Part shown: piece after piece, positions 1 to 6,403 of the stretch
Numbering within the stretch: the stretch's first letter is position 1
Layout: every line of letters starts with the position of its first letter
DNA from: Anaerolineales bacterium
GTDB lineage: Bacteria; Chloroflexota; Anaerolineae; 4572-78; NAK82
DNA length: 10,238 nucleotides
Direction: 5' to 3'
Assembly (NCBI GenBank): GCA_024643945.1
Contig: JAHELX010000170.1
Location: forward strand, 1 to 10,238
Notes under the pieces: generated by a model
Told to the model about the DNA's origin: nothing
The model's database searches: none
What the model saw: the letters and a program-made list of their open reading frames with translations, nothing else
Position numbers and translations under genes: made by a program

Positions 1-22
1 GGCTCCGCCACGCGGGCCAGGG

Positions 23-45
23 TGCCTGCGCCTCAGGTGCAGGCA
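23..45. repeat. Short perfect inverted repeat upstream of the membrane-protein gene
   Basis: TGCCTGC (23-29) and GCAGGCA (39-45) form a perfect 7-bp stem with a 9-nt loop, ending 42 bp before the ATG at 88. No T-tract follows on the plus strand, so it is not a typical terminator. It may be a leader hairpin, or the tail of something upstream of the window. Confidence 0.4.
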
Positions 46-87
46 GGACGGACAGCCGGCTTTGCCACAATAAGAAAAGGTGAAAAA

Positions 88-771
88 ATGAAAAACGCGA
101 CCCGAGTAACGACCTCAACCATCGGCGCCCTTATGGGGCTGGCCGGCATCGAACATGGCATGGGTGAAATACTTCAGGGCAACGTAGCTCCCGACGGAAT
201 GATGATCTTGTCCTGGCCTGGATCGTCGTTTTTTCGCATCCTGGCAGGGGAACCGGCTATGACGATCGTTCCCAACCTCCTGGTAACCGGAATCCTTGCC
301 ATCCTCTTTTCCACGATCTTCCTCGTGTGGGCGACCCTGTTTGTTCAGAGGAAGAACGGTGGCCTGGTCCTGATTCTACTGTCCATCGTCATGCTCCTGG
401 TGGGTGGAGGCTTCGGCCCCCCAATACTTGGAATCATCATTGGCGCCGCCGGGACCAGGATCAATGCGCCGTTAACTTGGTGGCGCACACATCTCTCTGT
501 TGGCCTACGGCCTTTCCTGGGAAACTTGTGGCTGTGGTCTTTGATCGCCTGCTTAATCGCCTGGCTGTTACTGTTTCCGGGCTCAACCATCCTCGGATAT
601 TTCTTCGGCGTGAACAACCCGAACCTTGTTCCTATTCTCTTCTTCTTCGCTCTTGGATCTCTTCTGTTGACGGTCCTGACTGGATTTGCGTACGATATCC
701 AGAGACAGACCGATTCATCTAATTATCTAATAGGTTCGCTACCTTCGGCGGAGCAGGTTCACCAATCTTGA
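88..771 (+). CDS. Multi-spanning membrane protein of unknown function
   Basis: The protein has 227 residues. I place the start at the ATG at 88, which is preceded by an A/G-rich AAAAGGTGAAAAA stretch that can serve as ribosome binding site; the frame is open upstream to 22, but that extension looks non-coding. Hydrophobic segments lie at about residues 59-86, 92-121, 145-167 and 180-203, so four or more membrane helices are likely. An N-terminal stretch with Gly, His and Glu (GLAGIEHGMGEILQG, residues 17-31) and the motif GGGFGPP (106-112) look like conserved family motifs, but I cannot name the family. There is no enzymatic signature. The last 33 bp overlap the 3' end of the muramidase gene on the other strand. 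The hydrophobic profile and that neighbour raise the idea of a holin-like partner, but the protein is larger than typical holins and is not co-transcribed with the lysozyme, so I do not claim it. Confidence 0.75.
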   Translation: MKNATRVTTSTIGALMGLAGIEHGMGEILQGNVAPDGMMILSWPGSSFFRILAGEPAMTIVPNLLVTGILAILFSTIFLVWATLFVQRKNGGLVLILLSIVMLLVGGGFGPPILGIIIGAAGTRINAPLTWWRTHLSVGLRPFLGNLWLWSLIACLIAWLLLFPGSTILGYFFGVNNPNLVPILFFFALGSLLLTVLTGFAYDIQRQTDSSNYLIGSLPSAEQVHQS

Positions 772-1554
772 GATGAGTTCCATAAACGACGGGGCAGGCA
801 CCTCGTCACCGGGGACCTCAGGGGGCGCGCCATCCGAGGCGGTTCTTAGCCAGCGGTAGGCCTGGTAGGCCTGCAGAAGCCGGCCTTCGTAGATCGCAGC
901 CCGGCTGGCGCCATTGTACAACTTCGCAAATTTTTCGAAGTCGGAGCTTTGCAGCATGGGAACCGCCCCCTTATTGGACACAAACTTGAAAAAGCCAGCC
1001 ACCTGCGCGCGTTCGCTGGCGGCAAAGGCCTTGAACATGTGCTGGACCGAGCCATAGCCGACGACTTGATAGTTGAACCCCATAATCTGGGGGGCGCCCA
1101 TGCTGATGGACAGCCGGGCGGCAGCGCCATCCAGCGTGCAGGCAAACTCGAAGACCACCCACTCGCTGTTTTGTCTCCCGGCGTGCACGTCGCGCCAGGG
1201 TTGATCCGGCGCAGGCCGCCATTGGTGCTTGTCCCAGCGCTGGTTGGGGTTGAAGGCAAAGTGCCGGTAGAAAACGTCGGGGTGGTCCTTGCCCCACTTG
1301 TCGAAGAAGACGTGGTTTTCAAAGCGGATCGTCATGCGCCGATCGGGGCCAAAGGCCTGCCCGCCCGATTCAACCGTCCAGACGGCTACGGCGACACCAG
1401 GGTCAATTGCCAGTCGCTGCGCCTCGTATGCCAGCAACCCCCCCAGGCGGTTCCAGGCCTCGGCGATCTGGCGCTCAGTAGGGCCCAGGTTGGGGGTCAC
1501 GGTGATTTTTTGGCCCGCTGGTGGCTCAAGCACGGGTTGTGATATCGAAGACAT
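739..1554 (-). CDS. N-acetylmuramidase family protein (phage-endolysin-type lysozyme)
   Basis: This 271-residue protein matches the N-acetylmuramidase family (DUF3380, Pfam PF11860), which cleaves the glycan strands of peptidoglycan. The catalytic region reads VWTVESGGQAFG, with the presumed catalytic Glu at residue 62, followed by the family motif IRFENHVFF (76-84). The second half holds the motif SMGAPQIMGFNYQVVGYGSV and, further on, a LYNG motif, both usual in the family. About 25 residues precede the domain, and a Pro/Glu/Asp-rich tail ends in LLRRR. No signal peptide is visible, so reaching the wall would need a holin, a secretion machine, lysis, or use inside a tail-like particle. The ATG at 1554 lacks a clear Shine-Dalgarno; GAGG lies about 18 nt upstream. 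The gene starts 86 bp after the HhH gene on the same strand and is probably its downstream partner. It could be a phage remnant, although no other phage gene is present. Confidence 0.9.
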   Translation of the reverse strand: MSSISQPVLEPPAGQKITVTPNLGPTERQIAEAWNRLGGLLAYEAQRLAIDPGVAVAVWTVESGGQAFGPDRRMTIRFENHVFFDKWGKDHPDVFYRHFAFNPNQRWDKHQWRPAPDQPWRDVHAGRQNSEWVVFEFACTLDGAAARLSISMGAPQIMGFNYQVVGYGSVQHMFKAFAASERAQVAGFFKFVSNKGAVPMLQSSDFEKFAKLYNGASRAAIYEGRLLQAYQAYRWLRTASDGAPPEVPGDEVPAPSFMELISRLVNLLRRR

Positions 1555-1640
1555 AATTCAAGCAGTCCAAATCCTCGGCTTCAATCATTTTTACAAGAGA
1601 AGAATCCACATGGCGAAGCATCACCATCAGAGGAAGGAAC

Positions 1641-2627
1641 CTACGCCACGCGGAGCAGCGGCGCGTCAAGGAAGTCTGGAAGCACGGATGCAGAGGGTAG
1701 GGTCACGGCGACCCACAAGCGATACTCCCCTGCTTGCAAGGTGGCCGCAGGCAGCCTGGTCGCATACTCAAGTTTACCCTCCACCAGGGCATCAATCTTG
1801 GCGTCACCTAGCTGCACAGTGGGTGCTTGCGTGGATTGCCTGTATGCGTAGGATCGGACCTCGTACCCAATCGCGCTTTTGGCGACCTCAGCCGCGCCCT
1901 CCCCGACGAGTTCGAAGGCCACCTCCAACGCGAAGGGTTCATCACCTTTGAGCGAGCCAGGGAACTGCTTGCCGGCCTCAACGATACCCAGAGAAGTCTC
2001 GGCCCGGGATGGTTGGAATACACGAACCTGGGTGATCTTCACCTGCGCAGGCACTCGCTCGGTTGGAGGTGCTTCAGCAAGCCCCGCCCGGACTGGCCCG
2101 CTTTTTCCCGACTCCTGTTGCACCTTTTCGCCCGCGTGCTCCAGAATCCACTGCCAAAGCTGCTGGCTTTCTTCAATGCCAAGGATGCCAGGCCAGTTTT
2201 CCTCATCACCGGTTTCTTGCATGTGGTGCACCTTGGTCCGGAATTGTTCTGGCTTGCCTTTCACCTTGCGGACCTGAAAATCCACTATAAACGTGTCGAC
2301 TGGCTTCCAATCACCGTCCCCGGTGGCCGGGTTGTTTTTCTTGTCGGCTGTCTCATCGGCTGAGTGCACATTGCGCCGCGATGTGCGCTGCGATGATCCA
2401 TCGGCCTTGGCGGCAAGCTCTTGGGCCTTGAGGAGCCACGCCGCAATCGCGTTCCGGGATGCGATTTGCCCGTCAGCCTTGAGCCGGGCCCCGATTTGAT
2501 CAACCGAGAGAGCCGCCAAATCCGCATAGGCCCGGACGTTGAACGATTCCCTCAGCCACTGCTGGCGGGCTTGCCCTATCCCCCTGACCGCTGTCAAATC
2601 GTCGTATGCTTGTTGGCTCGTTTTCAT
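1641..2627 (-). CDS. Helix-hairpin-helix protein with C-terminal beta-sandwich-like region
   Basis: This is a 328-residue protein of unknown function. Residues 9-70 (DDLTAVRGIGQARQQWLRES, then YADLAALSVDQIGARL) form a helix-hairpin-helix unit of the DUF4332/radC-like kind, with the hairpin VRGIGQA at 14-20. Such units bind DNA or mediate protein contacts. A charged linker (about 72-105) follows. A central region (about 106-170) contains FIVDFQVRKVKG, a VHHMQE motif and several Trp. Residues about 195-328 alternate hydrophobic and polar residues with the pattern FALEVAFELVG, GKLEYATRLP and GEYRLWVAVTL, which suggests an Ig-like beta-sandwich. There is no signal peptide or membrane helix. AGGAAG precedes the ATG by 5 nt. 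It lies between the beta-rich gene and the muramidase gene on the same strand, so an operon is plausible. The domain assignments come from sequence pattern, not from a profile search. Confidence 0.75.
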   Translation of the reverse strand: MKTSQQAYDDLTAVRGIGQARQQWLRESFNVRAYADLAALSVDQIGARLKADGQIASRNAIAAWLLKAQELAAKADGSSQRTSRRNVHSADETADKKNNPATGDGDWKPVDTFIVDFQVRKVKGKPEQFRTKVHHMQETGDEENWPGILGIEESQQLWQWILEHAGEKVQQESGKSGPVRAGLAEAPPTERVPAQVKITQVRVFQPSRAETSLGIVEAGKQFPGSLKGDEPFALEVAFELVGEGAAEVAKSAIGYEVRSYAYRQSTQAPTVQLGDAKIDALVEGKLEYATRLPAATLQAGEYRLWVAVTLPSASVLPDFLDAPLLRVA

Positions 2628-2750
2628 TGGCTCTTCCTACATGTATGTGACTGTGCTCACCATTGGGTCTTTCGTTGCACCTGCGGGACCGGGACCAAGA
2701 TGCGCACTCAGAAAGCCGCAGACGATATGCGATAGGCAGACGTGACCGGC

Positions 2751-2787
2751 TGGCCCTGGCAGCATGGACAGCGCACCGCCAGGGCCA
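2751..2787. repeat. Perfect 10-bp inverted repeat between two co-directional genes
   Basis: TGGCCCTGGC (2751-2760) and GCCAGGGCCA (2778-2787) pair perfectly around a 17-nt loop. On the minus strand this hairpin falls about 40 nt after the stop of the beta-rich gene and 124 nt before the start of the HhH gene. No T-tract follows on either strand. It could be an mRNA-stabilising hairpin, an intrinsic terminator without a U-tract, or a protein-binding palindrome. The 197-bp gap holds nothing else that I recognise. Confidence 0.6.
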
Positions 2788-2824
2788 CTAACCGGAATAG
2801 GGTACGGCGTCAACGGCATCATGC

Positions 2825-3316
2825 CTAGTCGTGGGGTTTACCCGGGACGAACATAACACTGGCTCCCTTGCAGTAGCCCCAGATATGGCCCGGGTCACCG
2901 CACACGTCGGTGGTGGAGAGGGTCACGGCCACGATGTACACGGTGCCGCCCTCATGCGGTTTGACGTCTCCTGGTGAGAGTCTAAAGGTGTAAGTATATG
3001 GATTGTTCACTTCTCCCATATTGCAGGGATCCATGTCGATCTTTACCAGGTTGGACGTATACTCGGGTGCGGTGCCGATAGACTCAAGGTCGATCTTCAC
3101 ATGCCACGTGCCGCAGAAATGGCGCGCAAAAGCCACAGCGCCTTCGAACCACCAAGCGACCCTTACGTAGTAAGTCTCATCCGCGTAGACGATGTTAGGC
3201 GCAGGCACAGCGGCCTCCTCGTCCTCATAGAATAGCGCGGACAATTTAAGCCTGAGATCTCCCGTCATTGGGGCGATCTCAACCGCACACTCCTCAAATG
3301 GTGTACCATTAGGCAT
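2825..3316 (-). CDS. Beta-rich protein of unknown function
   Basis: The protein has 163 residues and I do not recognise it. The start is secure: TAAGGAGG lies 7 nt before the ATG at 3316. Alternating strands dominate (LRLKLSALFY, TYYVRVAWWFEG, TWHVKIDLESIG, YTYTFRLSPGDV, GTVYIVAVTLS), as in a beta-sandwich. Six cysteines (for example in HFCGTW, DPCNMG and DVCGDPGHIWGYCKG) and a His/Cys-rich C-terminal part could bind a metal or form disulphides. There is no signal peptide or membrane segment. The strand pattern, ending in a V-A-V-T-L strand before the C-terminus, resembles the C-terminal region of the HhH protein next door, so the two may share a fold. The gene lies downstream of the SARP regulator on the same strand, behind a 215-bp leader with several hairpins. 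Confidence 0.65.
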   Translation of the reverse strand: MPNGTPFEECAVEIAPMTGDLRLKLSALFYEDEEAAVPAPNIVYADETYYVRVAWWFEGAVAFARHFCGTWHVKIDLESIGTAPEYTSNLVKIDMDPCNMGEVNNPYTYTFRLSPGDVKPHEGGTVYIVAVTLSTTDVCGDPGHIWGYCKGASVMFVPGKPHD

Positions 3317-3355
3317 GGCTGATACCTCCTTATGTGATTCTCGTTAGATTACGGC

Positions 3356-3455
3356 TGACTCCCCATGAGTCACTCGCGTGTGGCTAGGTGAGGGGCCCTT
3401 CTCATCTGCTAGCGTAGCCACATCTTAGCAGCCTGCACTTAAGGAGTGCTTTTTT
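3356..3455 (+). ncRNA. Chain of hairpins ending in a terminator: small RNA or structured leader
   Basis: Three consecutive hairpins lie in the non-coding gap. TGACTC/GAGTCA (3356-3361 with 3367-3372) is a perfect 6-bp stem. TGTGGCTA/TAGCCACA (3379-3386 with 3415-3422) is a perfect 8-bp stem enclosing an inner stem of eight pairs including three wobbles (3387-3394 with 3399-3406). GCACT/AGTGC (3435-3439 with 3445-3449) is followed by six T. Read on the plus strand this looks like an RNA with its own terminator. Read on the minus strand the same palindromes would form a structured 5' leader for the beta-rich gene that starts at 3316. I see no good plus-strand promoter just upstream, so which strand is transcribed is open. 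It matches no riboswitch class that I know. Confidence 0.35.
3435..3455 (+). terminator. Intrinsic terminator-like hairpin on the plus strand
   Basis: GCACT, a 5-nt loop, and AGTGC are followed directly by TTTTTT. The stem is short but the T-tract is well placed. No annotated plus-strand gene lies upstream within 2.6 kb, which makes this orphan hairpin an argument for a short plus-strand transcript. Confidence 0.45.
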
Positions 3456-3531
3456 CGCGCTTAATGCCTGCTGGTTTTGCGTTAAGTGACAGTCGATGCA
3501 CTCATTAACTTGGGAATTGGGATAGAGTTTT

Positions 3532-4911
3532 CTAGATTGGGCCTCCCCGTCGAATTTTCTCGTACAGCTCCACGGTCAGTTGGCTTGGGTCAATGTCGAG
3601 CTCCCCTGCTAATGTCTCCACACACAAATGATACTGACGCAGGGCCAGGTAATGCTGTCCCTGCCGGCTGTAGCAGTGCATCAACTGGCGATGCGCCTCC
3701 TCGCGGCAGGCGTCCGTGGCGAGCATCTTGCCGCACACCGTCGCGCAGGCAACGTAGTCCCCCTGGCCAAGATAATAACGACTCAAGCGATCTAGCAGGC
3801 TGAGATAGTCATCCTGCAAACGCTGCCTTAGAGGGCCAATCCAGTCTTCATAGCGATCCTCTTCCAGAAACTCTCCCTGATACAGGGTCTCGGCCGCGCG
3901 ATATTCCCGGATCGCCGCCGTCAGATCTCTGCGTTGCTCCCGACGCCGCCCGGCTGCCAGGTGTTCCGCAAAGGCTTCACAATCCACCCAAATTTGCAGG
4001 TCGGGGTTGAGCAGATAACAATCGTCCTCAAACAAGACGTGGGAAATAGACGGATGGGACTGGCGCAGAGCCTGGCGCAGCCCGTAAATGGCCACGTTGA
4101 GGTTGTTTCGGGCGGCGTCAGGATGCGCCCCAGGCCAGAAAGTTTCCATGAGAACTTCTTTGGCGACAGGGCGCCCGCGGTGGGTGACCAGGTACTTGAA
4201 GATTGCCTTGCCTTTGCTGCTCGGCCAGTCTTCAACGGGCTGGTCGTCTTGATACACCCGGAATGGTCCCAGGCAATAGACAACTAGGGAAGGTAATGCT
4301 TGCCGTCCCTGCTTTTCCTTCTCAAGATGGGAGACCTCACGCTCAGATACAGATCTGGGGGAAATAGCGCGCCTGGCTTGCGGGACGGAGGATGGAGATG
4401 ATGATCCAACTGAAACCAGGGATACGACACCTTCAGCCGGCTGGAGGCCTGACTCCCGTCGCAGCAGGCTTTGGACGCGCTGCCACAGGCTGGGGCGCTC
4501 CGGGGCACCTGGGATGTCGTGCTCCAGCCAATTCATCTCTGTCGCAGGGGAAGTGGGGGGTAGCCCTTGCCACGCCTCGCGAGCTTCGAGTGTCTGATTT
4601 TCGCGAACCAGATCGAGGATGGCGCGGAGTTGTTGTCTTAACTCGTGCTCCCGCTGATCGACCTCTCGATAGGCTAGCTGATACCGCTCCGCCTCAACCT
4701 GGCATTGGCGGCAAGCCAGGCAGATGCGGCGGGCCGCAGCCAGGATCTGGGCCAGACTTGGGATGCCTTTGTGCTCAGTGGCGGCTTGTGCCTGGCCAAG
4801 GAGGTCGGCTACCTGCTCATACTGGCCGGCCTCGAGAAGCTCAAACGTCAGGAGCCAGTCGGGCTGGACTGGGGCCGACGAACTCGGGATTGATCCCCCC
4901 TCCGTCACCAT
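3532..4911 (-). CDS. SARP/AfsR-type transcriptional regulator with BTAD domain
   Basis: This 459-residue protein has two recognisable modules. Residues about 209-305 are an OmpR/AfsR-type winged helix (LVVYCLGPFRVYQDDQPVEDW, with the glycine-framed first strands, then KEVLMETFWPG and NNLNVAIYGLRQALRQ). Residues about 312-455 are a bacterial transcriptional activation domain of TPR-like helices, ending in ELDIDPSQLTVELYEKI. This architecture defines DNA-binding activators of the SARP class, which recognise direct repeats near promoters. The first 200 residues are unusual: three cysteines (64, 67 and 70) precede a likely coiled coil (about 72-107) and a long Pro/Ser-rich linker. There is no NB-ARC ATPase or other sensor module, so any signal must act through the N-terminal part. 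The start is the ATG at 4911 or the adjacent GTG at 4908, after CGGAG. It is the first gene of a minus-strand run and may control the genes below it. Confidence 0.88.
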   Translation of the reverse strand: MVTEGGSIPSSSAPVQPDWLLTFELLEAGQYEQVADLLGQAQAATEHKGIPSLAQILAAARRICLACRQCQVEAERYQLAYREVDQREHELRQQLRAILDLVRENQTLEAREAWQGLPPTSPATEMNWLEHDIPGAPERPSLWQRVQSLLRRESGLQPAEGVVSLVSVGSSSPSSVPQARRAISPRSVSEREVSHLEKEKQGRQALPSLVVYCLGPFRVYQDDQPVEDWPSSKGKAIFKYLVTHRGRPVAKEVLMETFWPGAHPDAARNNLNVAIYGLRQALRQSHPSISHVLFEDDCYLLNPDLQIWVDCEAFAEHLAAGRRREQRRDLTAAIREYRAAETLYQGEFLEEDRYEDWIGPLRQRLQDDYLSLLDRLSRYYLGQGDYVACATVCGKMLATDACREEAHRQLMHCYSRQGQHYLALRQYHLCVETLAGELDIDPSQLTVELYEKIRRGGPI

Positions 4912-5295
4912 TGACTCCGGTCCCCCTATCCCCCGCTTGGTGACTGGTCAGTTACGGGAGGCGCTGCAGAGCGCCTTGTATTGAATCACCGGCCTACGCC
5001 TTGCGCAGCATTATTTAGTGAACAAGATCAGTCTGTAGCTTGTTGGTTCGGTTGTCGTAGATGCAGCTATGCGGAACGTGCTTGAAAATGGGTATGGAGG
5101 GCGGAATAATGTTCTCGCCTCTCAGGATGCTGTGGGAGGAGGGGAAGGAATTGAGAGATTAGCAAGGATTAAATTATTTCAACACATGTATCCTTGCCGG
5201 GCGGGCTGGAAGTGAGAGCAGGAGAATGAGCATTTCCGGCTCGCATATTAGTGCCGCGTTGCAGAACCAGCATTAAGTTGAAGGGTAAAGAAACT

Positions 5296-5322
5296 AAAAA
5301 AAAGCCTGCTCGCGGGCAGCTT
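5296..5322 (-). terminator. Intrinsic terminator of the small-RNA candidate
   Basis: On the minus strand AAGCTGC pairs with GCA-G-GCTT around the loop CCGCGA, giving seven base pairs with one bulged G, followed by eight T (complement of 5296-5303). Stem, loop and U-tract are all in the normal range for a Rho-independent terminator. Confidence 0.6.
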
Positions 5323-5371
5323 CACATAGTGTATTTAAGGTGCTTGAGCTGTCATTTCCCAGTCGTTGCTC
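5296..5371 (-). ncRNA. Candidate small RNA of about 75 nt
   Basis: A near-consensus promoter on the minus strand (5378-5406) predicts a start near 5371, and a Rho-independent terminator ends near 5296. The resulting transcript of about 75 nt has no start codon with a Shine-Dalgarno. Its 5' part contains GAGC/GCTC (5368-5371 with 5346-5349), able to form a short stem around an 18-nt loop, then a U/A-rich linker, then the terminator hairpin. The promoter-to-terminator spacing and structure are typical of a trans-acting regulatory RNA. Alternatively it could be the attenuated leader of a lost gene. I recognise no known RNA family. Confidence 0.45.
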
Positions 5372-5377
5372 GAAGCT

Positions 5378-5406
5378 ATTATATCACATGTGAGGGATAT
5401 TCTCAA
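5378..5406 (-). promoter_or_regulatory. Near-consensus sigma-70 promoter
   Basis: On the minus strand TTGAGA (complement of 5401-5406) is followed after exactly 17 bp by TATAAT (complement of 5378-5383). It points away from the toxin-antitoxin island toward 5296 and has no coding gene within reach, which supports the small-RNA call. Confidence 0.65.
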
Positions 5407-5422
5407 GGATTTTTCAGGGAAG

Positions 5423-5551
5423 TTACACATTTGGGACAAGCTCCTGGAGGGTTTTAGGAGGCCATCCGAGGAGTTGTCCACGCAGGATTTGAGCAATGGG
5501 CATATGACTGTTGTCATAGCCAGCCAGTTCCAGCTGCACCCACACCCCATC
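5423..5551 (-). pseudogene. Possible C-terminal remnant of an unidentified gene
   Basis: A minus-strand frame of 42 codons reads like real protein: VWVQLELAGYDNSHMPIAQI, then ILRGQLLGWPPKTLQELV, ending at a TAA. It has no start codon with a ribosome binding site and is preceded by an in-frame stop. It may be the decayed end of a gene cut by the rearrangements to its right. I cannot identify the family, and it could be a chance frame. Confidence 0.2.
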
Positions 5552-5634
5552 TCAGGACACGCAGCTGACGATGAACCAGACGGGGACATAGGGGCTTCGG
5601 AGGGCTACTTTGTTGCGCTAGGCGACGTGTTGTA

Positions 5635-5669
5635 TAATCCGTTACATCCTGCGCATCCGTTGTTCTTAT
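5635..5669 (-). repeat. Copy of a dispersed repeat (AACGGATTGGCAGGATGTAA family)
   Basis: The stretch from TAATCCGTTACATCCTG to GTTGTTCTTAT matches 6742-6773 except at a CGC/CCA-type change in the middle. The repeat appears in inverted form at 6694-6723 and as an 11-bp scrap at 7632-7642. In translation it gives the odd RTTDWQDVTD-like peptides that recur in spurious frames. Similar repeats are dispersed in other environmental bacterial genomes. Confidence 0.6.
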
Positions 5670-5681
5670 GCTACACCGGTG

Positions 5682-5713
5682 CGTTGATCTCGTCCAAGGA
5701 TATTGGTTCCTCT
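5682..5713 (-). pseudogene. Fragment of a vapB-like antitoxin gene
   Basis: These 32 bp match 7334-7365, within the 3' part of the AbrB-like antitoxin gene, at 30 of 32 positions. In the antitoxin frame they read EEPISLDEIN against EEPMSLDEIN. The rest of the gene is missing. Together with the dispersed repeat just upstream, this is debris of an older copy of the toxin-antitoxin segment, left of the first HTH/membrane repeat. Confidence 0.65.
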
Positions 5714-5757
5714 CGAGCTGAGTAGTTACGTCCAATTCAAAAATCGCCGGTGTCAAG

Positions 5758-6171
5758 CTAATTATCCAAGAGGTTGTGCTTTTCCCACCTGCGGTACAGG
5801 TAGTAGGAAACGAGACCGAACACCGACAGGCCAACCAAAGCTGATAGCACAACCACTACCAGGTCGACGACGGAGTGTATCTGTCCCTGATAGTAACTCA
5901 CTGCCACGATCGTAATCAAGATCATGGGGACACCCCATTTGCCAAATCTAATCACAGCGATTTCATAGACGGCACCCCGGGCAAAACCGGCGATGGCCAC
6001 GTACAACGTGCCGATGAAGAAGATCAAGGCGATGTCCCAGTATTCGCTCACAGGTTGGCCTAAATAGAATTGCCTGTAAAGCAGTGCCATGAGCAGCAAG
6101 ATATACCATATCCCAAAACCGCGAGCTGCAATCCGTCTTCTGACTCCGTTGATTCTTTCATCCCTGATCAT
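5758..6171 (-). CDS. Four-helix membrane protein paired with an XRE repressor, copy A
   Basis: This protein of 137 residues has four hydrophobic segments at about 20-37, 46-64, 79-94 and 101-126. The N-terminus MIRDERINGVRRRIAARGFG has the short acidic-basic DER motif seen in DUF6773/DUF2178-type membrane proteins, which are usually encoded directly after a small XRE-family regulator, as here. The exact family is not certain and the function is unknown. I choose the ATG at 6171 because GAGGAGG lies 6 nt upstream; the ATG at 6177 abuts the Shine-Dalgarno. It overlaps the end of the HTH gene by 14 bp, so the two are translationally coupled. The encoded protein is identical to that of copy B (8497-8910). 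Confidence 0.8.
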   Translation of the reverse strand: MIRDERINGVRRRIAARGFGIWYILLLMALLYRQFYLGQPVSEYWDIALIFFIGTLYVAIAGFARGAVYEIAVIRFGKWGVPMILITIVAVSYYQGQIHSVVDLVVVVLSALVGLSVFGLVSYYLYRRWEKHNLLDN

Positions 6172-6376
6172 GATCATCCTCCTCAGTCCAAAATAACTCG
6201 TCCAGTGTCTTGTTGAGAGCTCGAGCGATGGCCAGGCAAAGCTTCAAAGAGGGGTTGTAGTGCCCCTTTTCGATGAGGCCAATCGTTTGCCGGGTGACTC
6301 CCACCTTTTCGGCAAGTTGAGCCTGGGTAAGGTCATTTTCAATTCGAGCCAATTTGACTCTGTATTGGTGATTCAC
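6158..6376 (-). CDS. XRE-family HTH transcriptional repressor, copy A
   Basis: This 72-residue protein is a bare Cro/C1-type helix-turn-helix domain: VKLARIENDLTQAQLAEKVG, VTRQTIGLIEKGHYNPSL, then LAIARALNKTLDELF. The recognition helix is at about residues 28-37. Short regulators of this type (the YozG-like group) usually control their own promoter and a neighbouring membrane protein. I choose the GTG at 6376, preceded by GGAGGT at 9 nt; the frame also has a TTG at 6409, but that lies in the operator and lacks a ribosome binding site. The stop overlaps the membrane-protein start. The protein is identical to copy B (8897-9115). A fragment of a third copy lies at 7638-7681. Confidence 0.9.
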   Translation of the reverse strand: MNHQYRVKLARIENDLTQAQLAEKVGVTRQTIGLIEKGHYNPSLKLCLAIARALNKTLDELFWTEEDDHDQG

Positions 6377-6403
6377 ATCCGTATTACCTCCGCTGGAGCC
6401 TCT

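Larger units (their letters stand above)
4912..5757. other. Gene-poor stretch with regulatory signals and gene debris
   Basis: I find no convincing intact gene in these 846 bp. From 4912 to about 5295 I recognise nothing beyond the presumed upstream region of the SARP gene. From 5296 to 5406 there is a promoter and terminator pair on the minus strand. From 5423 to 5551 there is a short minus-strand frame that could be the end of a lost gene. From 5635 to 5713 there is a dispersed repeat and an antitoxin-gene fragment. The frames open here on both strands overlap each other, show no domain and lack ribosome binding sites. Confidence 0.6.

Noticed and set aside
345..617. Open minus-strand frame of 90 codons inside the membrane-protein gene
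   Set aside because: It is a shadow of the plus-strand gene, with no ribosome binding site or domain.
739..1554. Prophage lysis cassette
   Set aside because: Only the muramidase is phage-like; no holin, spanin, structural or integrase gene is present in the window.
949..1951. Plus-strand open frames opposite the muramidase and HhH genes
   Set aside because: They are antisense shadows in GC-rich coding DNA; the minus-strand frames carry the recognisable motifs.
2637..2822. Minus-strand frame of 61 codons between the beta-rich and HhH genes
   Set aside because: It consists of Gly/Pro-rich non-protein-like sequence spanning the 10-bp palindrome, without a ribosome binding site.
5366..5725. 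Plus-strand frame of 119 codons in the gene-poor region
   Set aside because: It runs through the dispersed repeat and the antisense of the vapB fragment, has no ribosome binding site, and is opposite the promoter and terminator of the small-RNA candidate.
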